Part shown: positions 59,779-60,909 of the stretch, in pieces | Numbering within the stretch: the stretch's first letter is position 1 | Layout: the number at the start of each line of letters is the position of its first letter | Source: Clostridia bacterium | GTDB taxonomy: Bacteria; Bacillota; Clostridia; Christensenellales; Aristaeellaceae | Assembly: GCA_030530315.1 (NCBI GenBank) | Contig: JAUMVG010000012.1 | Coordinates: forward strand, 267 to 61,175 | Direction of reading: 5' to 3' | DNA: 60,909 bases | Notes under the pieces: model-generated | Seen by the model: the letters and a program-made list of their open reading frames with translations, nothing else | What the model was told of the DNA's origin: nothing | Database searches by the model: none | Program-made: the position numbers and the translations under genes

Positions 59779-60780
59779 ATGTCTTACGAAGAGCCTTACA
59801 GGAACAGGCGCAGGCGGCGCGGGAAGCCCCGGCGCAGGCGCAGCTTTGGCGGCTGGCTGGCCGAGGGCCTGCTGAGGCTGCTGGCGCTGGCCGTGGCGGT
59901 GCTGCTGCTGGGCGCGGGGGCGCTGTACGCGCTGCCGGTGTCGTTCTTCGCGGTGGAGCCGGAGGGCGTCGAGCTCTCCCTGACCGACGGGCTGCCGACG
60001 GACCGCGCCCACATCCTGCTGTTGGGGCTGGACATGGCCCGGGAGAACAGCCAGCGCAGCGATACCGTGATCATCGCCAGCATCGGATACGGCAAGCTCC
60101 AGCTCACCAGCGTCATGCGGGATACCCTGGTGCAGATCCCCGGCTATGGCAGCGAAAAGCTGAACGCCGCCTATGCCCACGGCGGCGCGCAGCTGGTGAT
60201 GCGGACGCTGAACGAAAACCTGAAGCTGAACATCCTGCACTACGTCGCGGTGGACTTTACCGCCCTGGTGAACGTGGTGGACGCCCTCGGCGGCGTGGAG
60301 CTGGACATCACCGAGAGGGAAATGGAGCGCATCAACCGGAATATGGACGCGGCCCGGGCGAAGTTCGAGTCGATGGGCTATTCCGCCGCGCCGCTGACCC
60401 AGAGCGGCGAGAACACCCACCTGAACGGCGTGCAGGCGCTGTACTATGCCCGCATCCGCAAGCTGGACAGCGATTTCAGGCGCACGGACCGCCAGCGCAG
60501 GCTGCTGCGGGCAATGCAGGCGAAGATTCGCGCCAACCTGTGGAACCCGCTGATGCTCTATCGGCTGGGGAGGGCTGCCCTGGGCTCCGTGCGGACCAAC
60601 ATGTCCGTGGCGCAGCTGCTGTCCCTGGGGGCGAAGGCGCTGGCGGACCCGGAGCCCGGCACGATGCAGATTCCCGTGGACGGCACCTACACCGACGACG
60701 GCTCCCGGCTGAACGTGGACGACTGGCGGAGCAACATCGAGCAGTTCCGGCGGGCGGCCTACGGACGCACGGTATTCTGA
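59779..60780 (+). CDS. LytR-CpsA-Psr (LCP) family cell-wall ligase
   Basis: A 333-residue membrane-anchored phosphotransferase that attaches teichoic acids or polysaccharides from undecaprenyl pyrophosphate to peptidoglycan. A basic cytoplasmic tail (RNRRRRRGKPRRRRS) is followed by one membrane helix (about residues 33-55) and the extracellular LCP domain. The domain shows LLLGLD, the Arg/Asp cluster (RSDTVII, SVMRDTLV), and YARIRKLDSDFRRTDRQR. Start ATG 59779 with GGAGAG before it. It may act with the sugar transferase at 5205 in surface-polysaccharide assembly, though they are far apart. Confidence 0.92.
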   Translation: MSYEEPYRNRRRRRGKPRRRRSFGGWLAEGLLRLLALAVAVLLLGAGALYALPVSFFAVEPEGVELSLTDGLPTDRAHILLLGLDMARENSQRSDTVIIASIGYGKLQLTSVMRDTLVQIPGYGSEKLNAAYAHGGAQLVMRTLNENLKLNILHYVAVDFTALVNVVDALGGVELDITEREMERINRNMDAARAKFESMGYSAAPLTQSGENTHLNGVQALYYARIRKLDSDFRRTDRQRRLLRAMQAKIRANLWNPLMLYRLGRAALGSVRTNMSVAQLLSLGAKALADPEPGTMQIPVDGTYTDDGSRLNVDDWRSNIEQFRRAAYGRTVF

Positions 60781-60806
60781 ATGTGAAATCAGAGCCCTGG
60801 GTGCTC

Positions 60807-60839
60807 CGGCGCCCCGCGCCAAACAGGCGCGGGGCGCCG
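60807..60839. terminator. GC-rich hairpin after the LCP gene
   Basis: Perfect 14-bp stem (60807-60820 with 60826-60839) and 5-base loop, without a T run. A TTGACA at 60886-60891 near the window end looks like the -35 of the next gene. Confidence 0.65.
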
Positions 60840-60909
60840 ACCTCTAAGGGCTGCTTTTTGGGTTCATCACGGAAAGTTGTGGGATTGACAGAAACGAGGT
60901 AGACAAAAG

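Overview
The window is chromosomal DNA of a GC-rich (about 60-65% by eye) low-complexity-intergenic bacterium, most likely a Bacillota/Clostridia member. The reasons are the strong AGGAGG-type ribosome sites, the Gram-positive style LexA (DinR) box before recA, classical TTGACA/TATAAT promoters, T-tailed hairpin terminators, two XRE regulators and a Clostridia-like gene repertoire (RbsABC-type and MalFG-type sugar ABC systems, GH4, GH13, glgP, CPBP, M16C). An affiliation near Christensenellales/Aristaeellaceae is only a guess from the style of the signal peptides. No phage, plasmid, CRISPR or classical insertion sequence was seen.

Layout. 1-5 kb: dnaE and recA (replication/repair), then an exopolysaccharide sugar transferase. 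6.7-20.8 kb: a carbohydrate-catabolism neighbourhood with a zinc alcohol/polyol dehydrogenase, an RbsACB-type transporter, a creatinase/M24-fold protein, a PIG-L deacetylase, an aldose epimerase, an L-fucose-isomerase-like protein with an amidohydrolase, a TIM-barrel sugar isomerase, a second PIG-L deacetylase and a divergent NagB-like protein. The set suggests uptake and breakdown of an N-acylated or otherwise decorated sugar. 20.9-25.2 kb: MFS carrier, a two-gene ABC exporter and a secreted leucine-rich-repeat protein. 25.4-26.4 kb: an RNA region with tandem tRNA-fMet/tRNA-Met genes on the minus strand and, on the plus strand, a cobalamin riboswitch that ends in a terminator with no cobalamin gene behind it. 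26.4-35.5 kb: YfcE phosphodiesterase, a lipoyl-less E2-like acyltransferase paired with an acyl-CoA ligase, two divergent XRE regulators, a signal-peptide-bearing Na+/alanine symporter, rlmH, a CPBP protease and ychF. 35.9-42 kb: a second sugar ABC transporter (binding protein plus two permeases, no ATPase), an AraC regulator with an odd tail and a GH4 glycosidase. 42.2-52.3 kb: coiled-coil membrane protein, an unknown protein, GH13 amylase, glycogen phosphorylase, a MATE pump, a DUF1858 protein and a phosphohexomutase. These alpha-glucan genes form a storage/mobilisation set. 52.5-60.8 kb: a large secreted M16C peptidase, a four-gene fumarate-reductase/succinate-dehydrogenase-like operon and an LCP cell-wall ligase.

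The most unusual signal is a structured element present twice, in the gaps at 42.9-43.2 kb and 45.8-45.9 kb. The two copies share a three-helix core with conserved single-stranded motifs, and at least five base pairs change on both sides of the helix so that pairing is kept. One copy carries extra inserted hairpins and is bracketed by a 32-bp palindromic direct repeat. It behaves like a mobile or dispersed structured RNA/DNA element and I do not recognise it as a described family.
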